64,000 bases of DNA from Ostrinia nubilalis (GCF_963855985.1 NC_087111.1:1059001-1123000); one strand, 5' to 3'; shown: positions 23,117-36,211, numbered from the stretch's first letter. Numbers and translations are program-made. Notes: generated by a model from the letters alone, not told the origin.

Positions 23117-26100
23117 AAACTTCTTCCCTGAACTGGAACCCGGACAAGACAAACCAAACAACACAACAAACTAAAATAAAAACCAACAACAACACCCCAA
23201 CCCCTCTCCCAAGACGGCTGGTCACCGCGGGAGATGTAGACTACCACCCTCCAACGATTTCAAAGGCCTCATCACACAAACAGAACAAAACACATAACGC
23301 TACAAGGAACAACAACAATGTCACACATATCTGTACGCTAAATACAAGAACTCTGAGGACAGAGGAGAACCTACAAGAGCTGGAATTGGCCCTTAATTAC
23401 CTAAAATGGGACATAGTAGGTATCAGCGAAATGAGAAGAGAAGGAGAAGGCATAGAAGAGAGAAATAAAGAATACATACTATACTATAAAGGTGAAACGG
23501 CAGGCCTATATGGAACTGGATTTCTAGTGAAAAGGAGACTTCTAGCGGAGATCGAAGAGTTCATAGGGATTTCAGAAAGAATATCAATGCTAAATGTAAG
23601 ACTACCCACTGGAAACAAAAAGGAACCATGGTCAATCATCCAGGCATACGCACCAACAGAACCAGTAAAGAACGAGGACATGCACAAGATTGAATCATTC
23701 TACAGTAATCTACAATCCACCATAACGCAGGCACATTCCAATCTTATAGTTATGGGTGACTTTAATGGAAAAGTAGGTACATCCAAAACAGGAGAAGAGA
23801 AGATCATTGGAAGATTTGGCCATGGACATAGAAGTAAAAATGGTCAATCACTGGTAAACTTTGCGACTGAAAATAAACTGTCCGTTATGAACAGTTTTTT
23901 CAAAAAAAGAAATTCAAGGAAATGGACCTGGATCTCACCTTGTGGAAGATACACGAATGAAATAGACTATATAATGACAAATAAAAAAGATAGGATCAAG
24001 GATGTTACTGTAATAAATAACCTGAACTTCAATACAGACCATAGAATGGTTCGTGCAATATTGGAAGGAAACCCAGTAAAGAAAACAAGAAAAACCTATA
24101 GTAAGAGACCTGAATCATACATCACCAATAAAAATCTGGAAACCTTCACGATAAATTTCAAAAACGCACTGGAAAACGAGATGGATAAATCCAACAGTAA
24201 GAATATAGAAGAAATCTACAATAAATTCATAACTACCTTAAAAAACGAGATCGACAGAACCAAATCAATGCCAAAAGAAAAAAGGATATCTACACACACC
24301 CAAGATTTACTCCAACAACGGAAAGAACTACTGAAGGATAAAAAATCTAATACAAAACAAATCACGGAAATAAGCAAGAAAATCAATGAAAATATAAAGA
24401 AGGATAACAAAGTAAGAAGAAACGATGTCATCAAATATCATATTGAAAAAACAGGAGGAATAAAGAAGGCTTATAAGAAGCTGTCAGACAAAACAGAATG
24501 GATGCCAAATCTAAAGAACAAACAGGGAATATGCACAGGGAACAGGAAGGCAATTCTCGACATTGCAACAGAGTTCTACAAAACACTTTACACAGGCATG
24601 GACTGCAACAACGAATACCAACCAAAAAACTTAAATTGTAACAACTTTAACGATGAATCGATACCACCTATCCTCTTATCAGAAACAGAAAAAGCAATTC
24701 TAACCCAAAAAGATGGAAAATCTCCTGGACCTGATAATATCACAAACGAGATTCTGAAAGCTACTATCACCGAAACAGCTCCAGTCCTGACAAAGTTATT
24801 TAATGAAATAATAGTTAGCGAGACCATACCTACAAACTGGACAAAGTCAACGATTATACTTCTATATAAAAAAGGGAATAGGGGGGATGTAGGGAATTAC
24901 AGACCCATAAGCTTAATGTCCAATATATACAAAGTCTTCTCAAAAATAATATTAGCCAGAATATCGAACACTCTTGATGAAAACCAACCTAAAGAGCAGG
25001 CAGGATTCCGAAGAGATTTCTCAACAGTAGATCACATACATGTAGTAAAACAAGTCTTACAGAAACTTCAAGAATATAATAAATCATACTATATCGGATT
25101 CATTGACTACAGCAAGGCATTCGATTCTATAGAACACAAAGCAATATGGTCAGCACTGGAGACACAAGGTGTTCACAAAAAATACATAAAATTAATACAA
25201 GAAGTATACTCAAAAAGTACAGCAGAAATACAGCTCGAAAACACTGGACCAGAGTTCCCTATAACTCGAGGTGTCAGACAAGGAGATCCGATCTCGCCTA
25301 AACTCTTTTCTGCTGTACTTGAAATGATCATCAGAGAACTTGACTGGGAGAAAAGCGGAATTAACATAAACGGAGAATTACTATCACACCTACGTTTCGC
25401 AGACGATATTGTGGTGTTCTCAGATTGCCCACAACAATTGGAAAAGATGCTACAAGAATTATGTGATGTAAGTGCCAAAGTGGGTCTTCTTATGAACACC
25501 TCAAAGACAAGAGTGATGACTAACTCAACTAAAGTGAAAATACACGTAAACAAAGTAGAAATTGAGTATGAAGATGAATACATCTATTTGGGACATCTAA
25601 TTTCCAACAAAGAATGCATGGGCAAAGAAATAGATAGACGAATAACAAACACATGGAAGAGATACTGGTCACTAGCAGAGGTAATGAAAAACGGGAACCT
25701 AAAGATGTTCCACAAAAGGAAAATATTTGATGCCTGTATACTTCCCTGCCTCACATATGCTTGCCAAACCTGGTCACTAACTAAGCAACAACTTAAAAAG
25801 TTAAAAGTATGCCAAAATAGTATGGAGAGAAGTGTATTGGGAGTGAAACTTAAACACAAGATAAACCTAAACACAATAAAATCAAAAACCAAATTCAGAA
25901 GTGTTGTTGCAACAATTAGAAAGTTGAAATGGAAGTGGACGGGACACCTAATGAGGGAAAAGAAAGAGAAATGGACAAGAGCCGTAACGGAATGGTATCC
26001 CCGTGAAGGAAAAAGAAGCAGAGGCAGACAAGCGAAAAGATGGGAGGACGATATCCGCGAATTAGCAGGGCCATTATGGCCACAAATGGCTAGAAACAGA

Positions 26101-26163
26101 GAAGCATGGAGATCATTGGAGGAGGCCTATGTCCAAGGACAAACTGGAGATGAGTGCAACTAA
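23113..26163 (+). CDS. LINE ORF2: AP-endonuclease and reverse transcriptase
   Basis: The frame is open from the end of ORF1 to 26163. The endonuclease (about 23320-24075) shows CTLNTRTLR, GISEMRREG, VMGDFNGKVG, NEIDYIM and NTDHRMV. The reverse transcriptase (about 24650-25620) shows SPGPDNI, VGNYRPISLM, GFIDYSKAFDS, GVRQGDPISPKLF, the catalytic FADD and YLGHLIS. The C-terminus WKWTGHLMR...RGRQAKRWEDDI matches RTE-group LINEs. No ATG occurs in this frame before GISEM (about 23431), so the endonuclease must be entered by frameshift, reinitiation or a non-AUG start. Confidence 0.9.
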   Translation, partial: LKTSSLNWNPDKTNQTTQQTKIKTNNNTPTPLPRRLVTAGDVDYHPPTISKASSHKQNKTHNATRNNNNVTHICTLNTRTLRTEENLQELELALNYLKWDIVGISEMRREGEGIEERNKEYILYYKGETAGLYGTGFLVKRRLLAEIEEFIGISERISMLNVRLPTGNKKEPWSIIQAYAPTEPVKNEDMHKIESFYSNLQSTITQAHSNLIVMGDFNGKVGTSKTGEEKIIGRFGHGHRSKNGQSLVNFATENKLSVMNSFFKKRNSRKWTWISPCGRYTNEIDYIMTNKKDRIKDVTVINNLNFNTDHRMVRAILEGNPVKKTRKTYSKRPESYITNKNLETFTINFKNALENEMDKSNSKNIEEIYNKFITTLKNEIDRTKSMPKEKRISTHTQDLLQQRKELLKDKKSNTKQITEISKKINENIKKDNKVRRNDVIKYHIEKTGGIKKAYKKLSDKTEWMPNLKNKQGICTGNRKAILDIATEFYKTLYTGMDCNNEYQPKNLNCNNFNDESIPPILLSETEKAILTQKDGKSPGPDNITNEILKATITETAPVLTKLFNEIIVSETIPTNWTKSTIILLYKKGNRGDVGNYRPISLMSNIYKVFSKIILARISNTLDENQPKEQAGFRRDFSTVDHIHVVKQVLQKLQEYNKSYYIGFIDYSKAFDSIEHKAIWSALETQGVHKKYIKLIQEVYSKSTAEIQLENTGPEFPITRGVRQGDPISPKLFSAVLEMIIRELDWEKSGININGELLSHLRFADDIVVFSDCPQQLEKMLQELCDVSAKVGLLMNTSKTRVMTNSTKVKIHVNKVEIEYEDEYIYLGHLISNKECMGKEIDRRITNTWKRYWSLAEVMKNGNLKMFHKRKIFDACILPCLTYACQTWSLTKQQLKKLKVCQNSMERSVLGVKLKHKINLNTIKSKTKFRSVVATIRKLKWKWTGHLMREKKEKWTRAVTEWYPREGKRSRGRQAKRWEDDIRELAGPLWPQMARNREAWRSLEEAYVQGQTGDECN

Positions 26164-26252
26164 ATTGTAAAATGAAATGTTAATGTTGTAAAAATACCTT
26201 GTAATCCAGTAATAAAGGCTTATATTATTATTATTATTATTATATTTCTCTT

Positions 26253-26616
26253 AGCACGGAACAGTGCACTTGTACCTAGTTTAGAACAAAATACAATCCA
26301 ACAGGAAAACTATTGATGTTGTTTCCTCAATGTGGTCCAGATATGTACATTCTGCCCATCTCCCATCCTCCTATCTGTAATTAATAATGCTGGTTTATAA
26401 ATATGTGGCTGGATAAAAATAATGGTGGTGAAGGTTTTTTAATTAATTAAAATACTATACAAATATAAACAAAACTCAACCAAATACGCTTAAAAAATTT
26501 ACTGTTTCATAAATAATTTAAATCTCAAGAACACATATTAATTTCATTAGTGAAATTAATTCTTAGTACCAAATTAATTTAATTTCACATGTAAAGTGCA
26601 ATTAAGTGTTCTGTGA
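26253..26616. other. mbc intron 1, gene-free
   Basis: AT-rich intron sequence; nothing recognised. Confidence 0.4.
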
Positions 26617-26738
26617 ATCATCATCATCATTTCAGCCACAGGACATCCCCTGCTGAATGAACATAAGCAATGATCCCCAATGATTTCCATATTGATCAGT
26701 TGGTAGCGGCCTGAATCCAGCACCTTCCTACTACATTT
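26617..26738 (-). mobile_element. RTE-like LINE 3' end, minus strand
   Basis: Starts with (ATC)n and reads, on the minus strand, as the degenerate end of the AATNRSTWKA...-type C-terminus followed by a GATGATGATGATG tail. Same family as the fragments at 38833 and 58256. Confidence 0.6.
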
Positions 26739-27059
26739 ATTATTGTGAATATTAACTGTTATTTATACTTAACTTCGTACGCGTGGATTCCGTTTTACCC
26801 CCTTAGGGGTGGAGTTTCGTAAAATCCTTTCTTAGCGGATGCCTACGTCATAACATCTACCTGCATGCCAAATTTCAGCCCGATCCGTCCAAGTGGTTTG
26901 GGATGTGCGTTGATAGATCACTATGTCAGTCAGTCACTCACCTTTGAGTTATATTATTTAGATTACAATACAAATAAATCTCAGTTGGTCAGATGTAAAG
27001 TGAAACAACACCTCACGTAAAGCATTTTCATCACTCATTAACCCTTACTCATCATGCTC

Positions 27060-27360
27060 GTACTCGAAATCGAACCCTAGTTCTTCTTCTTATTCGTTAC
27101 GCTCTTGGCAGAGCGGTCGTGGTCACGTTGAGGCGTTGCTCACATCGGTTGTAGAGGCGGATACAACTCTCCGCACGATCTCCCTCCATCTCTCTCTATT
27201 GGCAGACTTTCTGGTGCAGTCACATAAGCCGTCTCCCACTGCTGCTTTCACTTGGTCAGTCCAGCGCATTGGGGACCTGCCACGCGATCGGGTTCCTTCG
27301 ACTTTTCCCTGGACGACCAGTCGTTCTATGGAGTTGTCATCCCGCCTCGAACCCTAGACT
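27060..27360 (-). mobile_element. Possible LINE C-terminal fragment
   Basis: On the minus strand the segment encodes phrases like RDGGRSCGELYPPL and HDRSAKSVTNKKK, reminiscent of the extreme C-terminus of an RTE-type LINE ending in a Lys-rich tail. It is frame-broken and weakly supported. Confidence 0.35.
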
Positions 27361-30300
27361 ACCTTGTTAATTAAGGGTATTGCTAATTGACGTAGGGCAA
27401 CTAAACTGAGACGTCTCCCAAGCGCCCTCGACGACGCGGCCTGCTACTGACCTACATCCCTTTATTAGGGACTAGTTGCCTAGGAGTGTGACACCTAAGA
27501 CGAATTTGTTGAAAGAAAGTTTTTTTTAAGCTTAAAATTATTTATTTGCAGAATGTGGTACATTAGATGTTACATAATAAGATAGAAAACACATTCACCA
27601 GATTTGAACTAGAATTAAGCTTAAAATTAAGCCAATTGACAGTCTTAAATTGGCTATGAGTTGACATAACTTATGTTCATGCTTTAAACATTTATGGTAA
27701 ACTTCCATGTTTTGTGCGAGCGATTGCGAATGTAAAGCGATTCATGGATTACCAATTTTTTATTAGGTAGTTCTTGTTTTTGAACTACCACGTTTTGCCG
27801 ACAAATAAAAGACGTTTATTTGGCAATGTTCTCCCCATTTAATCTTATTAAGAATCGCTTTAAGGGGTGTATTATGACCACGAACTCGTACCGTCCATTA
27901 GCTAATTGTATCACGAGTTCGTGAACTACCTTACAATCCCCTGCACATTAGGGAAAAGACTGTGGGACTCTTATTACCCGACTGCGAAAATATCACATGG
28001 CCTGGCGAGATCCCGTCTGTATAAACCACGGTTGTGTATCGCGTTAAATACATTCGAATCCTGTTCCCATTTCGCCCATCAAATGACATTATCAATCTAC
28101 ACAGTTCTTTATTAGTACGTGCTTGAGGCTCGCCTGCGATTACGAAATATGTATTTTTATATCGCACTACCGTTCCAACGCCCTTGCTCATCCATATCAG
28201 GTGCAGGTGCTAGTTTGTAGTCGTTGAGATCTTATTGCTAAGTGTTAAAGATGCAAATTGTATGTATTTTTGCTTTTAGTGGGTTCAGAAGGAATAATGC
28301 AAGTTGATAGTTCTGCTCTTCTTAAACCAAAGAAAATTAGTCTTTTGAAGATAAATGAGTTAGGGTGGTCAAAAATTAGTTCATTGAAGACAAAAAAAGC
28401 TAGGCCACTTTAATATTGATAGATAAAGAAATGTAGCAGAATCGTTTTGCTTCCAATATGATTCACAAGCTAAACCAGTTATCATTACGTGTTATCAGAA
28501 CAGCAACAAGTTGCAATGAACTTACTCTCTCTTTTCTTATTCACATGGGCAATGAATAGACACAGGATATGATTACGAAATTGCGATAAATGTAGAAAAA
28601 AAGTGGGTCTTTTCAGATTGTTTGTCATGGATACTGTCATTGCCAACTTTAAGGATTTTTGTATTCACAATGTAACAGAAGCTCCTGGGCTGTGTATCAC
28701 CTGATGGTTAGAGATGATCAGACCGGAGGTGGAATCGAGCTTCACCCTACCAAAGTATTTTTTTTTAGTAAAACAAAGTAGATTTTTTTATGCCCTTCCC
28801 TTTACTTATCAAACTGTGTGTAACTTTATGTTCGAACCAAAATAAATGTTTTTCTTTCTTTCTTATGACCTCTGGGTCTGAGACAGGTGGTCTTGCCACT
28901 AGATTCCGTTAAATATTGGATTCGTTTTCCTTCATAATCTCAGTACCATCATAAAGTACTCGAACACGTCTACGTAATATTCAAATGGCGCTTTCCGTTT
29001 CGTTATGTATGCTGAACTGACACGCCATTTCCGCGAACCTGACACCAAGTGAACTTGGTCAATTTGCAGTGGCTCCCGCTGGAAAGTGCACGGGAGCCAT
29101 TAGCGTTGGTGACATGTTGGTTTGATGTCTTCGGATGGAAGTTCTACAACGATAATAATGTAAAACATTTGACGTGTTTTTGTGGTCGGAATCTACCTCG
29201 ACGATATGACGATCTTCACGAAACCTTAATTTCGAACTCCTCCTATGTTCTTCTGATTAATTTCGTTGCGGGTCCAATGACAGTTTAACTTTCCCCCGGG
29301 ACAAACTTGACCTTCATTGGTTGGGTTTTTATGGCGGTCAAGCTGTAGATCCTGGCTACACAGGAGTTGCAGTGGTGGGAACGAGAGGTGGGAATAGTCC
29401 CAATATCACGATCTCTTTCAATGTGACAGTCAGTTCTTCTATTAATAAGAGATAAGATAAGAGATAAGAAACCGATGCCGTTTTTAATAGGATTTGTCAG
29501 AATGCCCGATCCCGTATGGCCGTTACATTATTTACATTCCATTTTACAGCTTTACTTTACGCTCTTTTAAATTGATAGTTCTTGAAGTTTGATACCAAAA
29601 GCAGCATTTTTTCGAAACATTCTCATCATTTTTTATAGAATTGCAATGAAAATTGGACTTATGACTTTTACAAACCAGTTTGGATGCACGGGACTCTGAA
29701 TTTTCAAGTCGCAATAGATCTGGAAGCCAAGAATAAGTAAAATAATTACATATTACATAGGAAAACTTTGATAATTGTCTAGGATAAGTTTATTCTCGGG
29801 CGCCAATGGCTATTAAAGGAACGCTTATCTGTTATCGGTTCACTTACAGATATATGACAAACCGTATTTATTTGACGGTCAATGTCTCGACAATCTTATC
29901 TCGAACAAGTAACCCAAGGATATGTTACAACGATAAGTATCGAAACCCTATGGAAACAAGAAACTCTTTCAGATACCTAGAGAGGGTGTAGACTGAGTCT
30001 TCAGCAATTCCGTAATTTAATTATTACTGTAACTAAAAGTCAACCCCTTTATTTAAAATGCTACTTTCTGACTTCTCACAGAAACTTGCGATTTGCGCGA
30101 AATAATTCTCATCATCATGAATCCTTATAAATTAACAATCCTCGCCGCGCTAGGCTTATTGCAAAAAACCATTACCTTATTTATTTTTATACCTTGATCA
30201 CAGGAAGAGGGAGGTTGAAAGGATTATTTAAAAAGCTGTAATTAATTAACATTCTGTTTAAAGCTACCACGGTGATGATTTGTGAATCAAGTCCGAAGAA

Positions 30301-32833
30301 ATCTTTCCCTCTGAAATCTGTTTCAGTTATTATCTACGTTTTACTGAGAATTCGAATGGAAATTCTCAAATTCGTTATCGCTTTGAGACGGATTCCTTTT
30401 GTCTGCCTTTGGAAACTTTTAACAATCCCAACAACACTGGGTTAATCCTTAAGTTTCTAATTATCTCTGGTATTAGATGAAGCAGGCCGCAATTGGCGCG
30501 ATGTCGGCCTAATTGGGACAAAACCGAGGATTGGAACAATATAGGTTAGACAATGGTTGTCGTGTAACGTTTTGTGTAACTCTTTGTTAACGGTCATTGG
30601 TTTTGGCTCTTTTTTGATACCATTGATTTTGTTAGAAATTGTATTGGACCCTATAAGATTTGCTGGCCAAATCATTAAAGCAATTATTAGAAACCCAATT
30701 TTACAATTACAAACTTGGTTGCCTTTTGAGAGCTAAAAGATCTGTGTTTATAGAAGTTTTAAAGGTTAAAACTTCATTACACGACATTTCTATTACCTTT
30801 TATAAGGTGCCTTTTAGTTATTGATTAATGGATGGTGCGTACCCTTACCAAATTATTGCTTAATCTCATCATCATTAACCAGACCACAGAACTGTCAAAC
30901 TTGACCTCATTTCCCGACCCAGGTCAAACCGCTTTCGTATCCCCTAGTCGGGATACACCTGCGTCCTTGTCATACAGTTAGTAAATTGCATTTATTAAAT
31001 GAATCGTCAATAGCTGAATCATTCCCTCCGTCCTGCCTGGAGGTATCCCCTGAGGATGTGCCAATTATGGGCTGTCAAAACACGGGAGTGCGAATAAAGT
31101 GACTGGGATTTGGGATCGGTATACTTCATTTATGACGGAGTTAGTCAAGGAGCTTGGTTTTTTACGGCTCTGCGTTTTTGCTCTTTTAGGCCTGCCGTTT
31201 GTAGAGTTCATATTGTTCAGGAGCGTCTTAGCCACATCCACTGGGATTTCATGGTCAGAGGTTCTTCGACAAATATTCATGTTGAAGAATGTCTGGAATT
31301 GTATTTTTGACATTTCAATTTTGGCTTTTTGTATTAGCATGTCATTTGCCAAGTGCCTAGTCAAGATCACAGTTATTGTTATCTTGATTCATCATTAATA
31401 TCTTCAGTCCACTGCTGGACATAATAGTTCTCCTTAACGCTTGGGAGCTTGAGGCTAAAAATAGAAAAAATCATTTAGGCACATGAAGATTCCCTTTAAT
31501 CATCACGAGCACAGACGTTCATACTAATTAATAATGTAAATAAATTATGTGGATACGGGTGCACGTACTAGTCTATGTTTCGCTGAGTACCGATATTACA
31601 TTACTGTGGTGTCGGGTGACAGGTGCACTATGGAGTCATGTTCGCATAGACACAAAAAGTTCTAGACTTGGCTTGTTTTTATTATTGCTTTCTGAGAAGA
31701 ACTTACTAGTAAATAAATGCTCATTCGTTAAAATGGTGTTCACAATAAAAAAAAATTGCAGTGCCGTCCAATAGATAGGTATTACTTTTAGTAGCTACCT
31801 ACTTACATAAACTATAGGTACTGGTTTTCATCAATAACAATAAGGTACCGCTTACGTTGTCGGTTCTGACTCCTGACACAATCAGTGTTCTGTTGTTGTT
31901 AATATCAATGGGGTTGGGGATTACTTATCAAAGAAGAATCTTACGCTCGTTTGGAAAAAAGAGCAAACTCCTTGCGTTTACAATAAAATACAAAATATAA
32001 TATGAAAACACGTTGAGGATCATGAGATTCATCATGCCAACAAGTAAAATATGGCTCCTCCACAGCCTCAAGTTTCGCGTGTCGCATAAATCTCTATAGC
32101 TTGTTGTCGGAAGGTAATATGCAGAGAAAGTATATTTTTATCGGTTTGGCACCTGTATTACGTGAGGTGAAAACGTCCACTTGCCATGAGGGACAGGAAT
32201 AGCTTCTATGTCATGCGTGATATCCTGATTCCAAACTGTCTCCATGCACAATGGTCATGACACCTACCCTGCTAGAAAGTGTGAGCTACGTACATGGCTA
32301 TTCTCTCTAATAGCTTGAAAAGAAATAAGCTGAACTATATTCTCCGTTTAAAATGATAAAAACTGAAATTTAGTTGAAGAATAATAAATAATGAGCTCTA
32401 ATTATTGCCAAACTGAAGTGGCAATGAGATGTCCCATTAACAATACTGCAAAATTTGCCCTAGAACTGATAAGAAATAAGTTCAAAAGTTGAGACCCGGT
32501 CTTAGCGCCTTCGCTAAGTGGAGCAACAACAATCGCACTCAGCTTTAAGTTACTCAATACTGTAGCTTTGAACTCCAAACTTTGGCATTTTAATAATATG
32601 AAATTTGAACTGCAGGCAGCTTCAAACAAAGGTTACTTAAAAGGTATTCCTCAAAGCGCACCCATTTTGAAGCAAACCTAAATTATTCCGAAGTGCACCA
32701 TTTAGATACAGTGGGCCACAACTCCAGCTACCTATTTAAGCTTTTTCTTTCGCTCTCGTCAAATGTTATTTTTTTGCGGTAGAACAAGACATCATCGGAA
32801 ATGAGTAGCTGGAACTGTGGCGTTTCGTTTCGA
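27361..32833. other. mbc intron 1, largely unrecognised sequence
   Basis: No exon, RNA gene or complete LINE is visible. The notable content is one copy of an interspersed repeat at about 29219-29403 and a TTTCTTTCTTTC tail near 28851 that may end a retroposon. The frames here are short and lack domains. Confidence 0.4.
29219..29403 (+). repeat. Interspersed repeat family R, copy 1
   Basis: Contains TCGTTGCGGGTCCAATGACA, CCCCCGGGACAAACTTGACC and GGCGGTCAAGCTGTAGATCC. The same phrases recur inverted at 37073-37250 and directly at 44513-44818, so this is a moderately conserved family. Ends and class are not determined. Confidence 0.65.
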
Positions 32834-32840
32834 CTCGTAC

Positions 32841-33347
32841 CAGGCCTGTTCATCTTCGCGAGTTTACATAGAAAACAAAACACGCACGATGGCCCACCTA
32901 CAGGATACTATTCGACAAGGTCTCACATACGAGCGAACATTGACTCACGCACGCGTATTCTTGTGTATGATGGAAGAAAATGGTATAGTAAATACTGTGC
33001 AGTATTTAACTGCCTAAATAATAATAAAAACACAGAATGTACTTTTTTAAGTTGCCTCAAGACACTAAGAGGTAAATAAGTAGTTAATATTATTCATGAT
33101 AATTCATGCTAATTCATATATTTCCTCCGCCATTTTCCGCAGTTTGGCACCTCACGTCACATCATTTTACCGAAGTCAGCCCTATAGCTTCGGCGCAGTG
33201 CCGATCACTGACGTTTGTCAACAAAACGGTGCTTGACTCTTGAGACAGGCTAAATTACACCATATTGTTAATGACATTGAGCATACATTTTTTTAAATAC
33301 CTTCGCGAAGTAAAACTTCTGTACGTAGTACTTATTATTATTCTGTG
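32841..33347 (+). mobile_element. 7-bp-TSD element family X, copy A
   Basis: 507 bp beginning CAGGCCTGTTC and ending TATTATTCTGTG, flanked by a perfect 7-bp duplication CTCGTAC (32834-32840, 33348-33354). Two further full copies (42742-43263 inverted, 55233-55748) have the same ends and their own perfect 7-bp duplications. It carries a small open frame (32889-33017). The ends are not clear inverted repeats of each other. I do not recognise the superfamily. Confidence 0.8.
32889..33017 (+). CDS. Small conserved ORF in family X (42 aa)
   Basis: Begins MAHLQDTIRQGLTYE, continues RTLTHARVFL and MMEEN, and ends NTVQYLTA. The frame is also open upstream to the element's start (CSSSRVYIENKTRT). The same product occurs at 55282 with only a few replacements. 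The copy at 42742-43263 has lost one base at the start codon. I know no matching protein family. It may be a captured gene fragment or a real element-encoded peptide. Confidence 0.45.
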   Translation: MAHLQDTIRQGLTYERTLTHARVFLCMMEENGIVNTVQYLTA

Positions 33348-33485
33348 CTCGTACTAAGAATACTCACGTGGCTTCGAGTCGAGGAATAATTTAGGTGTCC
33401 TGTCTTAGGTGCTCTTGAAAATGGGTGCGCATCGAAGAATACCTGACTTAAAAATGTCTATCACATCCTTAGAAATTTAAGTCAC

Positions 33486-33700
33486 TAATGCCCTTTTTCA
33501 CCATCAATCCCTAATTTTTAAGTGATGGTAACAAATTGTTTTAATTTTGTTTGCATAGCGGCAGTATCTCTTATACGAGAGCGGCACATCTTGTAATTGT
33601 AAAGTGTTTATTTAATAAAAGTATTTTCATTTTCATTTTCATTTTTTCATAGGGGTCACTTAAAATTTAGGGATTGATGGTGAAAACGGGCATTATTCTT
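33486..33700. mobile_element. MITE (ATGCCCGTTTTCACC family), copy with internal insert
   Basis: Ends ATGCCC(T/G)TTTTCACCATC and GATGGTGAAAACGGGCAT are inverted. Inner arms TTTTAAGTGA / GGGGTCACTTAAAA continue the match. About 120 bp in the middle, ending in repeated TTTTCATTTTCA, appear inserted, since a shorter clean copy lies at 36942-37060. Confidence 0.65.
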
Positions 33701-36211
33701 CTATGATCACATCGGTCGCCATCACACACACGTATTACCCCCTCCAGTGTTATATTACTCGGGCCATAAATATTCAGTTGAGACTGAGATTTATACGGTT
33801 TCATTAGACCGTATTGTATGGGCTCAAATTGGGTGTTACATTTACATGATATCAAAAGGCAAGGCTCTGCTTCCCTTTTGTAGCGCCATATGAATGGGGT
33901 CTCGAGAAAACGTTTTAGCCGGATTTGGAAAGGGTAATAATGTTTTTAAATCATTCTATGTGGATTGGTTTACGTAAAAATACGTATCTTTAAAATTCCT
34001 GAATCCTTCTTACAGCGTACTCATCATTAACAAATGTTGAAGGGTTATTAGAAGTGCTTTACAGCACTATGTAAATATTTACTTCTACTCTTTGCCAATA
34101 TCTTGTTTTTATTGAACTACCTACTTGTTTTTACTGAACAATTGCTAGAGTTTTTTCCGAAAAGTAAAATTCAAAGCCATTGCAAATCTCAGTATAAAGC
34201 AGAGCGGCGATTACGTCTAAAACTGAAATATTTCGTCTGAGACGTGCCACTTCGAATCTAGATCTGGGAAAGCTGAAAAGAATTCTTAAGAGGATTTTGG
34301 TCAAAAATGTCCACATTTCCGTTTTGATTTAGTGTAATCTTTAACCAAGAACCGCATATAAAGAAGACACAATTTTTTCAAGGACTACTTTAAGGAATAC
34401 TTCTTATTAGTCTTTAGAAATTTCCATCAGTTTTTAACATCACTTAAATATAAAGACTTAGTTTGTTTATTTTCAGAACAAAATGTTTTTTGAACATATT
34501 CCCCCAGAATATAACCTGATTTACACGTGTACGGAGCCGTAGTTAAATGCTAGTCTTCTAACCATTTTAATACTTAAAGGTCATGTATTTTTTACTCCAG
34601 ATACTTAATCTGACACTTGGGACTAAGACCGTTATAAATGGAACGAAAGATACCGTGAATTGTAAATTTCGCTTCTTTTAAAAGTAGGGGTTAAATTTGA
34701 ATAAATAATTCCGTAGAACTGGAAATGTTTTAGTAATTTAATTTTTAATGCTACGAAAGATATTGTTATCTTCCTTCTTTTTGTAAAATTTTAAACTGAG
34801 CAGTCGTGCAAAACTGTCTTGGTGTTATTGGCGATTCATCATTTCATCAGTGTATTTAATCTCCACAGCAAGAGCAAGATCCTTTTAATTTACCAGAGGA
34901 AAATGTAGGATTTGATCCACAACCCCCGCTGCCTAGATTGTTTGGAAAGTAAAAAAATGGCCTGATATTGGCGTTTATAATAAGAAAATCTTCCAACCCT
35001 AACTTAGGATAACGCTTTAAAATCCTGTCAATCACAAGCTTGAATGTATTGTGTTAGATTGAAATAAGTTCCATTTAGATTATTAAACGAGTTGATATTT
35101 TATAATTTAAATCCTTGCCATGTCTAATCCCAACCAACTCTACGGCTATCCAATCATCATTCCCTGCGCAGCCCGCACCGCGATTTTGGTGCGCCCGCGC
35201 ATAGTGCGCGTTGACTCACGCATACCGACCCATTGTGGACACTAATCGAGTGAGTACAATTGATTACGTAGTCATTACAATTATCGGTTATCGGATGGGA
35301 TATTTTATCGGTTTTGGAACGGGAAAAAGTGCGGTTCTATTTGAGATAATGTTAAATGTCAGCGGTCGGGGTATTTATTTTTGGACGTGCATTGCTGAAT
35401 AGGTTATGAGTTGCTGTTAGATGCATTATTAAGATTACTTTTTTTAGAGATACAGAATAAAATTAAAATAATCTATGGGTATTATTAGATTATTTTGTTC
35501 CCGCCCCTAAAAGTGGGCTCTACATTTATCACTCAGAAAAAAATGATCGCAAAGTTATTTGCTATCTACTGTGTGTTCTAATAAATCAAAAAAGTAATGA
35601 ATAGGTAGTTAATTTCTAAACAAAATCGAATCAAACTTCTCTAAAAACATTTTATTTTAGTTTTAAATTAAATTAGCATGTCAATGGATATTATTTTTAT
35701 GAACTACCCAATTATTAGTATTCATTGCTGATTTATTTCTAACTATGACGTAAAATACCCACTGCATGTCCTGTCCAATAAGTTTCCTTCGACGTTTGCG
35801 CAGATCATTTGCGTACAACCATGGTGTTCGAACGGTAACATTTGGCAAACCCATTGTTATGGCAAAGAAAGGGAACTCGTTGTTAAGGATACACATCCTT
35901 GACTCTAGGGTTGTCGTATGCGTATTTATTTATATCTACTACGAAAAAAATTGAAATAATCATTTGAACTTCAAATGAATATTATGTATTTCATTTTAAT
36001 TATACATGCGTGATTGCTAATTCCGCGATTTAAAATGTTATCCGCTTAGTATAATTAATTTGTTGAATTGAATGGTTATTTTCGTACTTTCCTCCTATTA
36101 CAACAATAAACTCACTACCTGTGCCATTAATTTTAGATATATTTTCAGTTCCTTTCTTCATTCCTCAAAATAGGGAGGCGCCCCTGAATCCTTTCTTTCT
36201 CTGCTATTCTC

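Larger units (their letters stand above)
21995..26242 (+). mobile_element. Full-length RTE-like two-ORF LINE
   Basis: Bounded by a perfect 10-bp duplication TATTTCTCTT (21985-21994, 26243-26252) and ending in AATAAAGGCTT followed by a (TTA)n tail. It holds a ~340-bp 5' UTR, an ORF1 and a long ORF2, both undisrupted. It sits inside mbc intron 1 in the same orientation. The complete structure and intact frames suggest a recently active copy. Confidence 0.9.

Noticed and set aside
23386..26163. ORF2 of the RTE-like LINE starting at 23386
   Set aside because: Position 23386 is TTG, not ATG, and homologous endonuclease sequence extends upstream; the frame is annotated from the ORF1 overlap instead.
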